Positions 21,338-33,639 of a stretch of DNA of 64,000 nt are shown piece by piece. Location: the NCBI GenBank assembly GCA_947471745.1, contig CANJKZ010000065.1, positions 124,001-188,000 on the forward strand, given 5' to 3'. The notes under the pieces were generated by a model that saw nothing but the letters and a program-made list of their open reading frames with translations, searched no databases and had not been told where the DNA came from. A program made the translations under genes and the position numbers. This DNA comes from Closterium sp. Naga37s-1 (taxonomy: Eukaryota > Streptophyta > Zygnematophyceae > Desmidiales > Closteriaceae). Each line of letters starts with the position of its first letter. The first letter of the stretch is position 1.

Positions 21338-22660
21338 TTCCTGTAGGCATCTAGGATAGGAACGCCTAGAGATTCTCGTCGCTTTCCCCATTCGCGTCAT
21401 GTTTGAAACCACCCTCCCACTAACGCGAGTACGTTCCTTCTCCTTGTTCTCCCCTCTGCATGTGTGCGATTAACTCGGAGGCACGGGATTCGGATCGTCG
21501 CCATCTCTTATGCGTCTGACAAAGGTTGCGCCAAACACTTTCAGGGAGATCGCAGACGTCGTTTGAAGTTCGCAGGCGTCGTTTGAAGCTCGCAGGAGTT
21601 CGCTTGGAGATCAGCGAAAGATCAGCGGTACGTAAGAGTGACGCTTGGTGGGGGGATTCCTATAGGCGTCTAGGAAAGAAACGCCTAGAGAGTCTCGTCG
21701 CTCTCCTCGTTCGCGTCGTGTGTAAAGTTACTCTCCCACTAACGCGTGTACCCTGCCTCTCCCCCTGTCCTCCTCGTTCCCCCCTCTGCATGTGTGCGAT
21801 TAACACGGAGGCAAGGGATTTGGGCCGTCACAATCCCTGCAGTGTCGGACATTCCAGGAGTCGCCAGACGTCGTTCGAAGATCTCGGGCATTCTTTGGAA
21901 AGTCTCAGGCGCTCGCCCGGAAATCGCAGGCGATCAGGGAAAATATCAACTGTACGTGAGAGCGGATGCAGTGGGGGGGTGGATTTCTGTAGGCGTCTTA
22001 GAATAGGAATGCCTAGAGAGTCTCGTCGTTTTCCGTCTTCGCATCATGTGTGAATCTACCCTCCCTTTAACGCGTATACCATCCCTCTTCCCCTGTTCTT
22101 CTCGTTTCCCCCCTGCATGTGTGTGTCGGAGGCACGGGAATCATCGCTGCAGCGTCTGAACGAGGTCGCACCTTAGAATCGAACGACGTCGTTCGAAGTT
22201 CGCAGGGGTTCCCAGCGTTCAGTGAGAGATCAACGGTACGTAAGTGCGAAGGCTGGTGGGGGGGGTCATGTAGGCGTCTAGGACAGCACCGCCTAGAGAG
22301 TCTCGTCGCTCTCCTTCGCATCATGTGTGTAATCACCCTCCCACTAACGCGTGTATTCCCCCCTCTCCCTGTCGTCCTCGTTCTCCCCGCTGCATGTGTG
22401 TGATTAACTCGGAGGAACGGTCTTCGACGGTCGCCTTTGCTGCAGTGTCCGACATTCGTTGGGCGTCGTTCCAATCCAAGTTCGCTGGCGTTCCTTTGAA
22501 AATCGTAGGCGCTCGCTTGGACATCGCAGGCGATCAGGGAAATATCAACAGTACGTAAGAGCGAAGGCTGTGGGGGAAGGGGGCGTCTAGGATAGGAACG
22601 CCTAAAGAGTCGCGTCACTTTCCTTCTTTGCGTCATGTGTGAAATTTCCCTCCCACTAAC
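21338..22660. repeat. Five-copy tandem array, ~310-bp unit
   Basis: The block TAGGCGTCTAGGATAGGAAC-GCCTAGAGAGTCTCGTCGC recurs at about 21344, 21662, 21989, 22270 and 22584. It is followed each time by a CCCTCCCACTAACGCGTGTA-like segment, a CT-rich stretch, GCATGTGTG and CGATTAACTCGGAGG. Spacings are 318, 327, 281 and 314 bp. Inside each unit TAGGCGT...ACGCCTA forms a short inverted repeat. It looks like a local satellite or a diverged multi-copy regulatory or RNA unit; no coding frame persists across units. Confidence 0.8.
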
Positions 22661-22755
22661 GCGTGTACCCTCCCTCTCTCCCTGTTCCCTCGTTCTCCCC
22701 TCTGCGTGTGTCTGCGAGCGTCCCGTGTGTCCCGTCAGTGACGAGAGCAACGACT

Positions 22756-22788
<33 letters not shown>

Positions 22789-22799
22789 ACCGATCATAA

Positions 22800-23345
22800 C
22801 GCCTGAAGTGAGGGCGTGGCACAAAAGCCGCAGAGCAGCGGAGCCGCAGAGCATGCGTGGTATGTGCCAGGAGGTGCTTGAAGGGGGGAGTGTGGTGAGT
22901 CGTAGAGCGTCGCTGCGCAGAGGCAAGAGTCGTGTCTCTTGCTTTTGAATCCGCCACTCCCCTCCTGCTGTTTCTCACCCGCCCTTGTTGGTGCCGCTTC
23001 TGTGTGCGTGTCTCTCTCCCCATGCGTGTGTGTGTGTGCCTCACGGCCTGCGAGCATGGGCAGCCGGAGCAACGGAGCAACCTGGAGCAACTTGGAGCAG
23101 CAGGCGTGAAGGGAAGGCGTGGTGCAGGAGTGGCAGAGCAGCGGACAGAGCATGGTACGTGCCAGGGGGTGCTTGCAGGGGGCAATGTGGTGAGTCGTAG
23201 AGCGTCGCCGCGCAGAGGCAAGAGTCGTGTCTCTTGCTTTTGCCTCCACCACTCCTCTCCTGCTGTTTCTAGCCCTCCCTTGTTGGTGCTGCTTCTGTGT
23301 GCGTGTCTCCCTCCCCATGCGTGTGTGTGTGTGCCTTCGTGTTCT
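22800..23345. repeat. ~300-bp tandem duplication next to a CAG run
   Basis: 22901-23045 and 23195-23340 are near-identical (CGTAGAGCGTCG...GGCAAGAGTCGTGTCTCTTG...CCCCATGCGTGTGTGTGTG). A (CAG)n run occupies ~22756-22787 just upstream. A long minus-strand open frame through this area (22067-23542) follows the repeats and I do not regard it as a gene. Confidence 0.8.
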
Positions 23346-23439
23346 CCCTCTTCCCTTCGTATGTGAGAGCAAATACTTTCAGCTGCTTCCGCCTCTGTGG
23401 ATTCCCCCTCCACCTCCCTTCCTCCCCCCATCGCAGCCC

Positions 23440-24446
23440 CAACCTCCTTATTCGACGCGATTGCCGGGCCGCTTCGTGTGGGGTTGGATGCGGTGCACAG
23501 GGAGATGCAGTTTGCCGCCCAGTCGCAGCTCAGGCGGTCCACTTAGGACCGATGCGGCTGGGGAAGCCGCCGTTCGAATTGCCAGAGTAAGTCATGGTTG
23601 AGGACAGAGGGGCGATAGAGGGGGGGGGGGAAAAGGGGGGGAAGGGGGGGGGGAGGGGGAGTAGGGGGATAATTCCTTCCGCTCGGACTGCCAGAGTGTA
23701 CGGTGGGGAAGGGGCAGAGGGGGGAGACAGGAGGGGAGGCACGAGGCAAGGCACCTGGCGTCGATCCTCAGTAGGCACGTGCACCGCCTCATATGTTCCC
23801 TCTCCATCTCTGCACCTATTTGCACCTCTCTGCACCTCTCTGCACCTCCTTGCACCTCACACAGGGATCTCCTCCCCAGCCTGCCGCCCTTCACAGCGGG
23901 CGCATTGGAGTCGGTTTTCAACCGCCTGCCAGGTGGCACGTCCTGCTTTGAGCTTGCAGGCCCTACCGTGCAGCGCCTGCCAGCCAGGGTGCACCGGTCG
24001 CTGGAAGCAGGCATGCCTGAGGCGCTCTTTCAGGCTGTGGAGAGCATTGTCGTGGCAGGAGATGGGGCGAGCACGTGCATGTGAGAGACGTACCACATAC
24101 GGGTACGTGAGGTGTGAGGGGAGGGTATGTGCTGCACCGCCGGTTCCCACCACATACGGGTATGTGTCATGTGGCAGCCATGCCGCATTGGTACACTGTA
24201 TTTAACAGGTCAGCAACATATGACTTACGGGACGAACATATGACTAATGGGATTGCAATGAGACAGTAATAAAAAAAGAGTATCCTTGTAATCTTCACCA
24301 CGCACTTGTCTTTGTTCGTCTGCTGCACCCTTCGTTCCCCGTATTGCCGATCCGTTATAGGTAACAGACACAGACCCGAAGGGTTTCGAGTACAGGCTGA
24401 CGTGCAAGCCTAATCCGGATGGCTCAGGGGTTATCCTCGTAAAGGT
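23440..24446 (+). CDS. Exons of an unrecognised gene, 3' part interrupted by copia A
   Basis: Three exon-like blocks. The first ends at 23586 (GKPPFELPE, donor GTAAGT) and joins in phase to 23865 ([20 protein letters not shown], then [20 protein letters not shown]). The third, ~24361-24446 (acceptor TTATAG), reads [15 protein letters not shown] and ends ILVK at a GTGTGC donor. Protein-like composition and consensus splice sites support real coding sequence. I do not recognise the family, cannot place the start codon, and could not resolve the junction between blocks two and three. If the gene continues, copia A (to 29625) lies in its next intron; an acceptor at 29640 begins a possible last exon. 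Confidence 0.45.
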
Positions 24447-24560
24447 GTGCTTCTTTTTTTGTGTGCTTCTTTCTTGGTGTGCTTCCTGCTCATGTGACCA
24501 TGGAGTCTATCAAGTGTGCTTATATGTTTCTTACCTCCTTATAAGCTTCTTCTGTACGCC

Positions 24561-25573
24561 CATCAGTTCCCACCCCATCAGTTTCCACCCCATCAGTTCC
24601 CACCCCATCAGTTCCCGCCCCATTAGTTCCCACCCCATCAGTCTCCGCCCCATCAGTTTTCGGCCCATCAGTTTCCGCCCCATCAGTTTCCACCCCATCA
24701 GTTTCGGCCGCATCAGTTTCCGCCCCATCAGTTTCCGCCGCATCAGTTTCCGCCGCATCAGTTTCCGCCCCATCAGTTTCCGCCCCATCAGTTTCCGCCC
24801 CATCAGTTCCCGCCCCATCAGATTCCACCCCATCAGTTTCCACCCCATCAGTTTCCACCCCATCAGTTTCCGCCCCATCAGTTTCCGCCCCATCGGTTCC
24901 CACCCCATCAGTTCCCGCCCCATCAGTTTCCACCCCATCAGTTTCCAGCCCGTCCGTTTCCAGCCCGTCCGTTTCCACCCCGTCCGTTTCCACCCCATCC
25001 GTTTCCACCCCATCCGTTTCCAACCCATCCGTTTCCACCCCATCAGTTTCCACCCCATCAATTCCCACCCCATCAGTTCCCACCCCTTCAGTTCCCACCC
25101 CATCAGTTCCCACCCCATCAGTTTCCACCCCATCAGTTCCCACCCCATCAGTTCCCACCCCATCAGTTTCCACCCCATCAGATTCCACCCCATCAGTTTC
25201 CACCCCATCAGTTTTCACCCCATCAGTTTCCACCCCATCAGTTTCCACCCCATCAGTTTCCGCCCCATCAGTTTCCGCCCCATCAGTTTCCGCCCCATCG
25301 GTTTCCGCCCCATCGGTTCCCGCCCCATCGGTTCCCGCCCCATCAGTTCCCACCCCATCAGTTTCCACCCCATCAGTTTCCACCCCATCAGTTTCCACCC
25401 CATCGGTTTCCACCCCATCGGTTCCCACCCCATCAGTTTCCACCCCATCAGTTTCCACCCCATCAGTTCCCACCCCATCAGTTCCCACCCCATCAGTTCC
25501 CACCCCATCAGTTCCCACCCCATCAGTTTCCACCCCATCAGTTTTCACCCCATCAGTTTTCACCCCATCACCT
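24561..25573 (-). repeat. 15-bp coding tandem array (~67 copies) in copia A
   Basis: Minus-strand units of GGTGTGGAAACTGAT type encode a (T-D-G-V/A-E/G) pentapeptide about 67 times. Unit variants (GGTGTGGGAACTGAT, GGTGCGGAAACTGAC) are interspersed. Because the unit is a multiple of three with no stop, several frames stay open over 1 kb on both strands. The array occupies the integrase-to-RT linker position of the polyprotein. Confidence 0.9.
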
Positions 25574-28167
25574 CCAGCTCCTGCAGCGCCACTCCTAACG
25601 TGTGTGCGCTGAGCAAACCACTCGCGCAGCTGCTGCGGTGAGACAGGCTCCCACCGGTGAGACAGTCGTGGCGAGGCACCCGCAGGACCTCCGGTGTACG
25701 CAGTACCCCTAGGCTCAGCACCCCCAGAATCCGCACCCTCAGACTCAGCACCCCCAGGCTCCGCACCTTCAGGCTCAGTACCCCCAGGCTCCGCAACCTC
25801 AGGTTCAGCACCCCCAGACTCAGCACCCTCAAACTGAGCATCCTCAGGCTCCGCACCCTCAGGCTCAGCACCCCCAGGCTCCGCACTCGCAGGCTCAGCA
25901 CCCCCACACGCAGCACCCCCACACGCAGCACCCCCACACGCAGCAACCCCAGACGCAGCACGTCTAGCAGCACCTGAGTCTACAGCGACCTCGACAGGCA
26001 GGGGGAGTGGGTCTAACAGAGACACACCTGAGGGAGCAGGACCCTGAAGGGGGAGGGGGTCTACCGGAGGGGGACCTGGATCGAGGAAGAGCAGCGGGGA
26101 GGGGGAGAAGGGCAGTGCGGTAGGGGAAGAGACGGTAAAAGAGAACCGACTCGTCAAACGTGACGTCCTGAGAGGGGAGGACACGGCGCGAGGTGGGGTG
26201 GTAAAACTGTCAGCCAGGCACGTTAGGGGGAAAGCCAAAGAAGATGCTGGCAATTGCGTGGGAGGAGAGCTTGCCCGCGGAAGTATCGCGGACAAAGGCA
26301 CGAGAGCCCCAGACCCCTCCCCACGAAAAAAGTTCCGAAAGAGGTCGGAGGAGAACTCACCACCACTGTCAGAGTGCAGACGCAGGACAGGAAGGTCCTC
26401 GCGGAACCGCTCGCGGAATTGGAGACGGACTGCGCGAATCCAAGGGATCAAGACATCAAGGACCTCCCCCTTGCTGCGCAAAGAGAAGACCGTGGTTTAA
26501 CGCGTGTAGTCGTAAAAAATCAGCAGGATGTAGCGCTCGCGGCCCTGTCCACTGACGCGGACTGTGCCCCACACGTCCATGTGTAGATTCTGCAGGGGAG
26601 TAGTCGTCGGGGGAAACGAGGAGTGAGGAGCGGCGCGCTGCTGACCCTCGACGCAAGGAATGCAGGACGGGGCAAGCGAGGGCGGGAGGGGAGGCAGAAA
26701 CATGGGAAGACCAGAAACAAGTAGGCAAGAGTGCATGCCACGAAGGCGTGGCAGGGAGGGGTGACCAAGGCGGTGGTGCCACAGGAGAGTCTAGTGCGAC
26801 AGGAGGCGACGTGAGCAGAGGGCTGCTACCGGATCTGACGCGGACACCTGAGCAGACGCAGCTACCTGAGAAGGCTCAGTAGTCGGTGTTTACAGACTCG
26901 ACCCAGGACGACGGGTGAACGCGGCAAGGTGACGACCCGTCTGTGTACACGTGCAGATCGACACACGTTGACCCCCAGGAGTGGTGGTAGTGACCATCGC
27001 ATCCTGGAGAGCAACAGTACTCACCAAGTTTGTAGAAAACAAGGGGAGGTGAAGACTTGAGAGTGAGCCGGACAGAACCGCCGGACACGGGAGAACAGTG
27101 GAGGAACGGGCAAGAACTGGGCCCCCTGAGGGGTCAGCCTTGACCGGTACAGGTGCAGAGAGAAGAATGAGGGTGGTGCTGTCGCGAAAGAAACAGCGGA
27201 AAGCACCTAAGTCAAGCGTAAAGGTGTGCAAGGCCTCAGCAGACGCATTACCAGGGAGAGCAGACTCACTAGCACCTAGAGCAGCAGCCTCTATACCTGG
27301 GTCGGGCGGCACACACAGGAAACAGTCACCCTCAGCACTAACAGACAAGGCATACATGGCAGCAAGGATAGCATCATAGTCAAGAGCAAAAATATCAACT
27401 CCAGACTTAAGCAGCTCTAGCCAGCAAGGTAATTCAGCCTTGTCGCCAAACTCTGCGGGTCAAGCGTCGTCAAGACGGGAGAAGCTGCGGTGCTGTGTGT
27501 GAAACTTCCCGCATGTCTGTCTAGTGCGGTCACCTGTGCGAATGACATACGGGCAGCGAATAGTACCCCAAGACGCCCCACGCTGAGCAAACCACTCACG
27601 AAGCTGCTGGGGCGTAGGGGTCTTGCTCCGACACTGCTGCTGCAGTTGCCTCTGGCCACCGCCAGAGCCTCCCCTCTAAGCAGCTCCACCCCGACTGCCA
27701 CCACTTCCGCCTCCACCACTCTCACTGCCGCCACCACCGCCACCCCTACCCCCACCGCTGCCACCATCGCCACCACTCTCGCCCCCACTCCCGCCACCAC
27801 TCCCACCGCTGCCACCACCTCCGCCACCTCCACCGCCTCCACTGCCTCCAACACCATCACTCCCGCTGCCACCGCCACCACTCTTGCCACCCTTGCCCTT
27901 GCTGCTGCGTCGCTTCCCGCTAAGAGCAGAAACAGTCCCGACATCCTCAGCACCAAGGATGTCAACAGCAGCAGCAGCAGAATCGTAAGAGGTGGCAAGG
28001 GGGGAGGGGGAACACCCCTCAAAAAATGGTGTGCGAGGAGTGCCACGAGCAGCACCTACAGCGACTACGCTAGTCTCAGAGCGGCAAATAGGTGGTTCTT
28101 TAACAGGTCGACAGTGAGGTCTGTGGGGTCAAGTGCGAGAAAGATGTCTCTGACCGCGCGAAAAGAG

Positions 28168-28899
28168 TCAAAGGGGCGGATGACTATGCAATAGAGAGTA
28201 ATGTACATCGGGGGGGAGGGGGGGGGTCGTGTCTAGGAACTCGGCTGGGATGGCAGCGCGGTAGCGAGCGTCGCTAATGCGAAGGTGGGTAACGAGGTCC
28301 TCGACTGTGGCAAAGGCTGATAGCTCGGGAAAAAGATAAGGCAGTATAAGGCGGCCGAGAGCAGCAGTGGCAGGGGAAGAGAAACGAGCGACTACAGCGT
28401 CGTACAGGGCCTTAGTAGTCTTGTACATCGGGGGCGGGTTCTTGTCAAGGAACTCTGCTGGGAGGGCAGCGCGGTAGCGAGCGTCGCTATTGCGAAGGTG
28501 GGTATCGAGGACCTCTACCGTGGCAAAGGCGGACAGCTCGGGAAACAGGTAGGGCAGTAGAAGACGGCCTAGAGCAGAAGTGGCAGGGGAGGAGTAACGG
28601 GCGACTACAGCGTTGTACAGTGCTTCAGCAGTCTTGTGCTGTCCGAAGTGAGCGCGTTCGGCTAATGGAAGGTGGTTGCGAACGGCTAAGCAAGCAGCAG
28701 CGTCACGAGTAAGCCACTGTGAGCGAGTCGCACTGTCAGCTGTGGCGGGAGGGGCGAGAGAGGCTCCAGACGTGTGGTCAAACAACGAAACGCTGACTCT
28801 GGAGTCGCTTAGTAGGTACAGCTGTAAGTCGTCAAGCCACGTATCGAACTGGATCGGACGGCCCTCATGATCGAAGATGAGTACACTGAGAGAAGCCAT
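28168..28899 (-). pseudogene. copia A gag with internal tandem duplication
   Basis: Begins MASLSVLIFDHEGRPIQFD and carries the copia-lineage gag blocks WLDDLQLYLL, LPLAERAHFGQHK and YSSPATSALGRL. A ~190-bp segment encoding ALYNAVVARYSS...PAEFLD is present twice in tandem, in frame. The reading frame is lost after PELSAFA...DTTPP near 28230. Confidence 0.85.
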
Positions 28900-28929
28900 A
28901 GCGGGCAGAACAGGGTGGCGCGCGACCAG

Positions 28930-29445
28930 CAGAGCAGCAGGCAGGCATGACGGGGTGCGAGCAGTAGGGAAGCGCGCAGGGCAGGGAGAGGCAAGGCACG
29001 GTTAGGGAAGAGTGGCGCGCGGCCTGGGCAGGGCAGGGCGGCGGCCAGCAGGGCGGCGAGTGGGCAGGGCAGGGCAGGGCGGTGCGGCTGCCAACAGGGC
29101 GGTGCGTGAGCAGCAGGGCGGCGTGTGGGCAGCAACAGGGCGGCGCAGGCAGGGCGGTGCGGGCAGTGGTGCGGCTGCGAGCAGGGCGGCGCGGGGGCAG
29201 CAGGGCGCCGGCCAGCAGGGCTGCGCGCAGCAGGGCGGGCAGCAGCAGGGCGGCGCGAGCAGCAGGGCGGTGCGCAGCAGGGCGGTGCGCAGCAGGGCGG
29301 TGCGGACAGCAGGGCGGCTCAGCGCGGGCAGGGCAGGGCGACGCGCAGGCAGAGCAGGGCGGCGCGGCTGCCAACAATGCGGCGCGCGGGCAGCAGGGCG
29401 ATGCGACGGCCAGTAGGGCGACGCGACTGATGGGGCAGCGCTATG
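28930..29445. repeat. GCAGGGCGG-rich minisatellite leader of copia A
   Basis: Between the PBS and gag of copia A, GCGGTGCGCAGCAGGGCG-type units repeat many times, extremely GC-rich. Such a repetitive leader occurs at the same position in copia B and E, with different unit sequences. Confidence 0.75.
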
Positions 29446-29625
29446 TGGTGGGCCCTAAAAAAACGGTCCTTGAACAGGACCTGCTCTGAATCCATGTCAG
29501 AATACTGAATGAGGATGAATGCATTGAACAGAAAGTTGGTACAAGTAGTAACCTCAATTGGGTTGTACCCCTTATGGGCTACCCCACTACAGCCTACACA
29601 ATATTTGCATTATAACATTTTGACA

Positions 29626-30205
29626 TGTCTTACCCACAGGACTGCCAACGCACCCCTTCATCGAGTTAAACCACGCCACGCCCACTGCCAGGTGAGCAGA
29701 GTTGCGCGTCAATGACAGCTTCTTGCTGTCCTACGCATCAAATTGCAGTCGCAGTGCAACTGTATCAGCCATGCACTTCTCAAATGGTGGGAGAATCTGA
29801 CCTGACGAGGCCATATGAGGTTCGAGCACAACGAGGTTCGAGAATCTGAACAGAAGAAATTACTTAACAGACAAAGTAGTACTGGAAACAGGCTATGTGT
29901 AGAAATACCCTACTCAAATCAGGCTACCAAGGAGGAAACCTTGATTTACCCTGATGCAATCAGGGTACGGAAAATTTTACACAACGGGTCAGGGTAAAGA
30001 GGGGTTGGAACCCTGATTTGTCATGGTGGGCCTAAAGCAATTTTAGGCCCTGCACTGCATGCAGCATCCATGTACATACAGAGCCAGCCACCAGAAAAAG
30101 GATACGTGTCAGGCAAATACAAGCGGGGATGGCGGGGACTGACAAGAAACAGCGATGGCCAAGAGTACGTAACAAATGGCCAAAATCAGAATGCTGTACC
30201 TGCAA
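29626..30205. other. Host sequence between copia A and copia C
   Basis: An acceptor (TTACCCACAG) at 29640 opens a short exon-like block to a GTGAGCAG donor at ~29692, possibly the continuation of the unrecognised gene. Around 29948-29966 ACCCTGAT-GCA-ATCAGGGT forms a perfect short hairpin. Otherwise nothing is recognisable. Confidence 0.4.
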
Positions 30206-33016
30206 TAAGAGCAGCAAGCTCAGATAGCCATGTGGTGGAGGTTCGACCAGCGGTGGTGTGGGGCCCCAGCAGCAGCAGCCACAGTAGCAGAAGCCACAGC
30301 AAAGACAGCAGCAGCAGCAGGGACAGCAGCAGTGGCAGGCACCACAACAGTTTCAGTCGTGGGGACCACCACTGCAGTGGGGTCCGCAGCAGCACTGGGG
30401 CCCTCCGCCATAGTGGGGACCTGGAGGACCCGGTAGCACTGGCCACAGTAGCAGCACTACCAGCTGGGCCCCTCGCCCCCCACGACGCGACACCGACCCC
30501 TGCGACCACTGGTGCGTCACCGGACCGGGCAGTCCTTGTGTCTGCGGCCGCGACGACCACTCTGCGGCGCGGTGCTTCCGCCGCCTGGACAACCTCTACC
30601 GTGCGCGCTGGGGTCCTGAGGCGACCACCCCACTCTGGGCTCAGCTGCTAGCCCGTAAGATTCATGTATTTGAAATCTCTATGGACGATGCTCTTCAGTA
30701 TGCTTTGTATGCTGATGTTGACAATAGTGCTGATAGATCTGTGTGCTCGCGTGTTCGTAGTCTACGATGCTTGCCTCATTTTAGTGTAGACATGTGTCTT
30801 TCTAGTCTAGGTGGTTGTGTTTCTGCTCTAGGTGCTTGTGTAGCCTCCGGACCTGACACGCCTCCGGCTGAGGCGTCTCTGTCGTTCACGCTGGACTCTG
30901 GCGCGTAGCAGTGTTTCTTCCGCAACCACACGACCCTCACACCACTCTTTACCCTGGTTCCGGTAGCTCTGGCTGATCCTTCTTCAGGACCAGCCGTTGC
31001 GCGCAGCTCCACCACCCTCCTGTGTCCTGTGGTCCCCTCTGGTGTCCTGCGCGGTCTCCACATCCCCTCGTTCACTCGGAACTTGGTGGGTGTTGAATAC
31101 CTCCATGACAGGGGGATCACTGTTACCTTTGTGGGGGGTGGGAGGACTGCGGTCTGTACAGACGCCGCTACAAGTGCTGTTTTGACCACGTTCACCAGGG
31201 AGTCCCGCTCTGGTCTCTACGTTCTCTACACCGAGCGCTCCTCGACTGCTTCCTCCGCTCATGTCGCTGCGTCCCCTCAGGTCCCGTGTCTAGTCCGGTT
31301 CCTATGTCTAGTCAGGTAGAGGTGTCTGGTCAGGTTGATGCGTCTTGTTTCTGTCGATCCCTAGTCCACCCGACCATCATGTGGCACCACCGCCTTGGCC
31401 ACCTGTCGCTCCCCCGCCTCCGCAGCATGGTCAGTCACTGTCTTGTCTTAGGTCTCCCGCACGTCTTTCCGTCGCTCCCTCTCTTGCTTGCCCCACCCTG
31501 CAGTCCTTGCGTCGCCGGCCGCCTGCGCGCCACTCCGCACTCCTCCTCCCTTCGTCCGGCCACTGCTCCCTTCCAGACTCTCCACCTGGACGTCTGGGGC
31601 CCTGCCCCTACGCTGGGACCTGAGAGGGAGCGCTACTTTCTAGTGGTCGTTGACGACTACTCCAGGTACACGACGGTGTTTCCTCTCGCGAAAAAGTCTG
31701 AGGTGACTTCTACGCTGATCCGGTGGCTTCTGGCCACTGAGGGCACTCGTGGTAGTCGTGTCAGTTGTCTCCATTCCGACTGAGAGGGTGAGTTTCGTTC
31801 CGGCGTCCTTGCCGGGTTCTGCGGCGAGCAGGGCATCAGACAGTCTTGGATGCTGCCGGAGTCCCCACAGCAGAATGGGGTTGCTGAACGCCGCATTGGC
31901 TTGGTCATGAACATCGCCCGCACGTCCATGATCCATGCCCGTGCGCCCCATTTTCTGTGGCCCTACGCGCTGCGCTACGCCGCGCACCAGCTGAACTTCC
32001 TGCCGCGTGTCTCGCGGTCAGAGGTTTCACCGACCAGTCTTTGGACTGGGTCCCTTGGTGTTGGGTCGGCCTTTCACGTCAGGGGCTGCCTTGCGCTTGT
32101 CCGCGACACCTCTTCGAACAAGCTCTCGGCTCGCGACATCCCTTGTGTCTTCCTTGGTTTCCCAGTGGGCTCTCCCGACTACTCCTTTTACCACTCGCCC
32201 CTCCACCAGTTCCTCGACTCTCGTGACGTCTCCTTTGACGAGTCAGTGTCCTACTACACTCAGTACCCCTGTCGAGGTCTCCCGGTTCCCCCTCCCCCCC
32301 TCTTCCTCGTTCCTTCTCTTCCCCCTACTCCTGCTCCTCCGGTACCCCCACCCCCCCCTGGTCCTTCCCCATCATGTGTGTCTCACGCTACCCCTCTACC
32401 CTCGGTCCCTCCCCGCAGTCCTCCTCACAGTCCCTCCAGTACCCTCCGACACTTCTGCGACAGGTTACTGTGGACTCGCTTGGTGTTGGAGCTGGAGGTG
32501 CAGCCACTGACGGTACTCAGTCTTGGGGTACTCGTTCGACGGGTTCCGGAGCTGGAGGTGGTGGCGCTGGTGGCGCTAGCTCTGGAGGTGCTGGAGCCGG
32601 AGGTTCTGGCACCGGAGCTGCTAGTTCTGGAGGTACTGGAGCTGGAGGTGCTGGCATTGGAGGTGCTAGTTCTGGGGGTGCTAGAGCTGGAGGTGCTGGT
32701 ACTGAGGAGATGGGAGCTGGAGGCTCGCCTACTGCGTTGCCCACTGCGCGTCCCCACCGCCACGACACCCATTTCCAGGCCCTTCGCCGGCTTGAGCGCG
32801 AGGAGCAGGAGCGGGTGGAGCAGGAGAGGCAGGAGCTGCAGCAGTTGGACCACCACCACCAACAGCAGCAGCAGCAGCAGACGCCGCAGCCGCCACCTTT
32901 GCAGCAGCTGTTCCCTCCAGTTAGTGGCCTTTGGGCCCTTGGTCTTCCTTCCTCTCCTCCTGTCCACTCACAGTCACCTACTGCGTACGGTCCTACGTTT
33001 CCTCCTCCATACTCGA

Positions 33017-33153
33017 TGTCAAACATATGTAAATATATGTTATAGTGTGGGTAGGCTTAGTGGGGTACACACTGTGGGGTACAACCCCTTAGTTTTCTTC
33101 TTTGTACCAACCCCCTCGATAGTCGACATCACTTTTTCCCTATGATTCTAACA
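33017..33153 (+). repeat. copia B 5' LTR
   Basis: 137 bp, TGTCAAACATATG...TTCTAACA. Its terminal TGT/ACA is shared with the other copia LTRs here. Confidence 0.95.
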
Positions 33154-33639
33154 TGGTATAGAGCATAGGTCCTTAGGACCTAGGATTAGGGCCCACCACG
33201 CTTGCTTGCCTTGTCTAGTGCCTACGCGCGCCTCGGCTGCCCGCGCGCGCCTCGGGCGGTCCTTTTTTTTTTTCCCACGTGCGCCGCTTTAGCAGCCCGC
33301 GCAGCCCGTTTCGGCCCCACCTGTGCGCCCCTTAAGCCGCGCGCGTGCAACCTGGTTAGGCCACGCCAGCGCGGCCCGTCGCCCAGCGCAACCCGCAGCT
33401 TAGCGACTAGCCCGCAGCCGCGCACGTGCGGCCCGTCGCCCAGAGCAGCCCGCAGCCGCACGCAGCTCGCAGCCGCGCACGCTGCCTGTCGCCACGCGCA
33501 GCCCGCAGCTGCAAGCAGCCCGCAGCCCGCGCATTCCGTCGCCGCACGCATCCTGCGGCCGCGCGCGCTGCCCGTAGCCACGCGCAGCCTGCAGCCTCGT
33601 GCAGCAAGCCGCCACACGCAGCCAGCAGCCTCACGCAGC

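Larger units (their letters stand above)
24530..29625 (-). mobile_element. Ty1/copia retrotransposon A, truncated and decayed
   Basis: Reading leftward from 29625: a 131-bp 5' LTR (29625-29495, TGTCA...TGACA), a PBS-like TGGATTCAGAGCAGG, a GC-rich repetitive leader, gag (start 28899, MASLSVLIFDHEGRPI), a Gly-rich region, protease (26.9-27.4 kb, with the catalytic DSGA motif changed to DLGA), integrase pieces with frameshifts and an internal deletion near 26.35 kb, and a long repetitive linker. The element stops at ~24.53 kb with no reverse transcriptase, RNase H or 3' LTR, so its 3' half is missing. It is not autonomous. It lies between possible exons of a host gene. Confidence 0.9.

Noticed and set aside
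22067-23542. 491-residue open frame on the minus strand
   Set aside because: It follows tandem-duplicated, GC-rich DNA, its sequence is itself duplicated (GRETRTQKRHQQGR twice), there is no recognisable domain, and other frames are equally open.
24561-25573. Possible CRISPR-like array
   Set aside because: Units are contiguous 15-mers with no spacers, in a eukaryotic retrotransposon.
24445-25641. 398-residue plus-strand frame of [10 protein letters not shown] repeats
   Set aside because: It is the antisense reading of the 15-bp coding array in copia A; a repeat unit divisible by three keeps all frames open.
29012-29489. Ala/Gly/Arg-rich frames of 100-135 residues on the plus strand
   Set aside because: They read through the GC-rich minisatellite leader of copia A.
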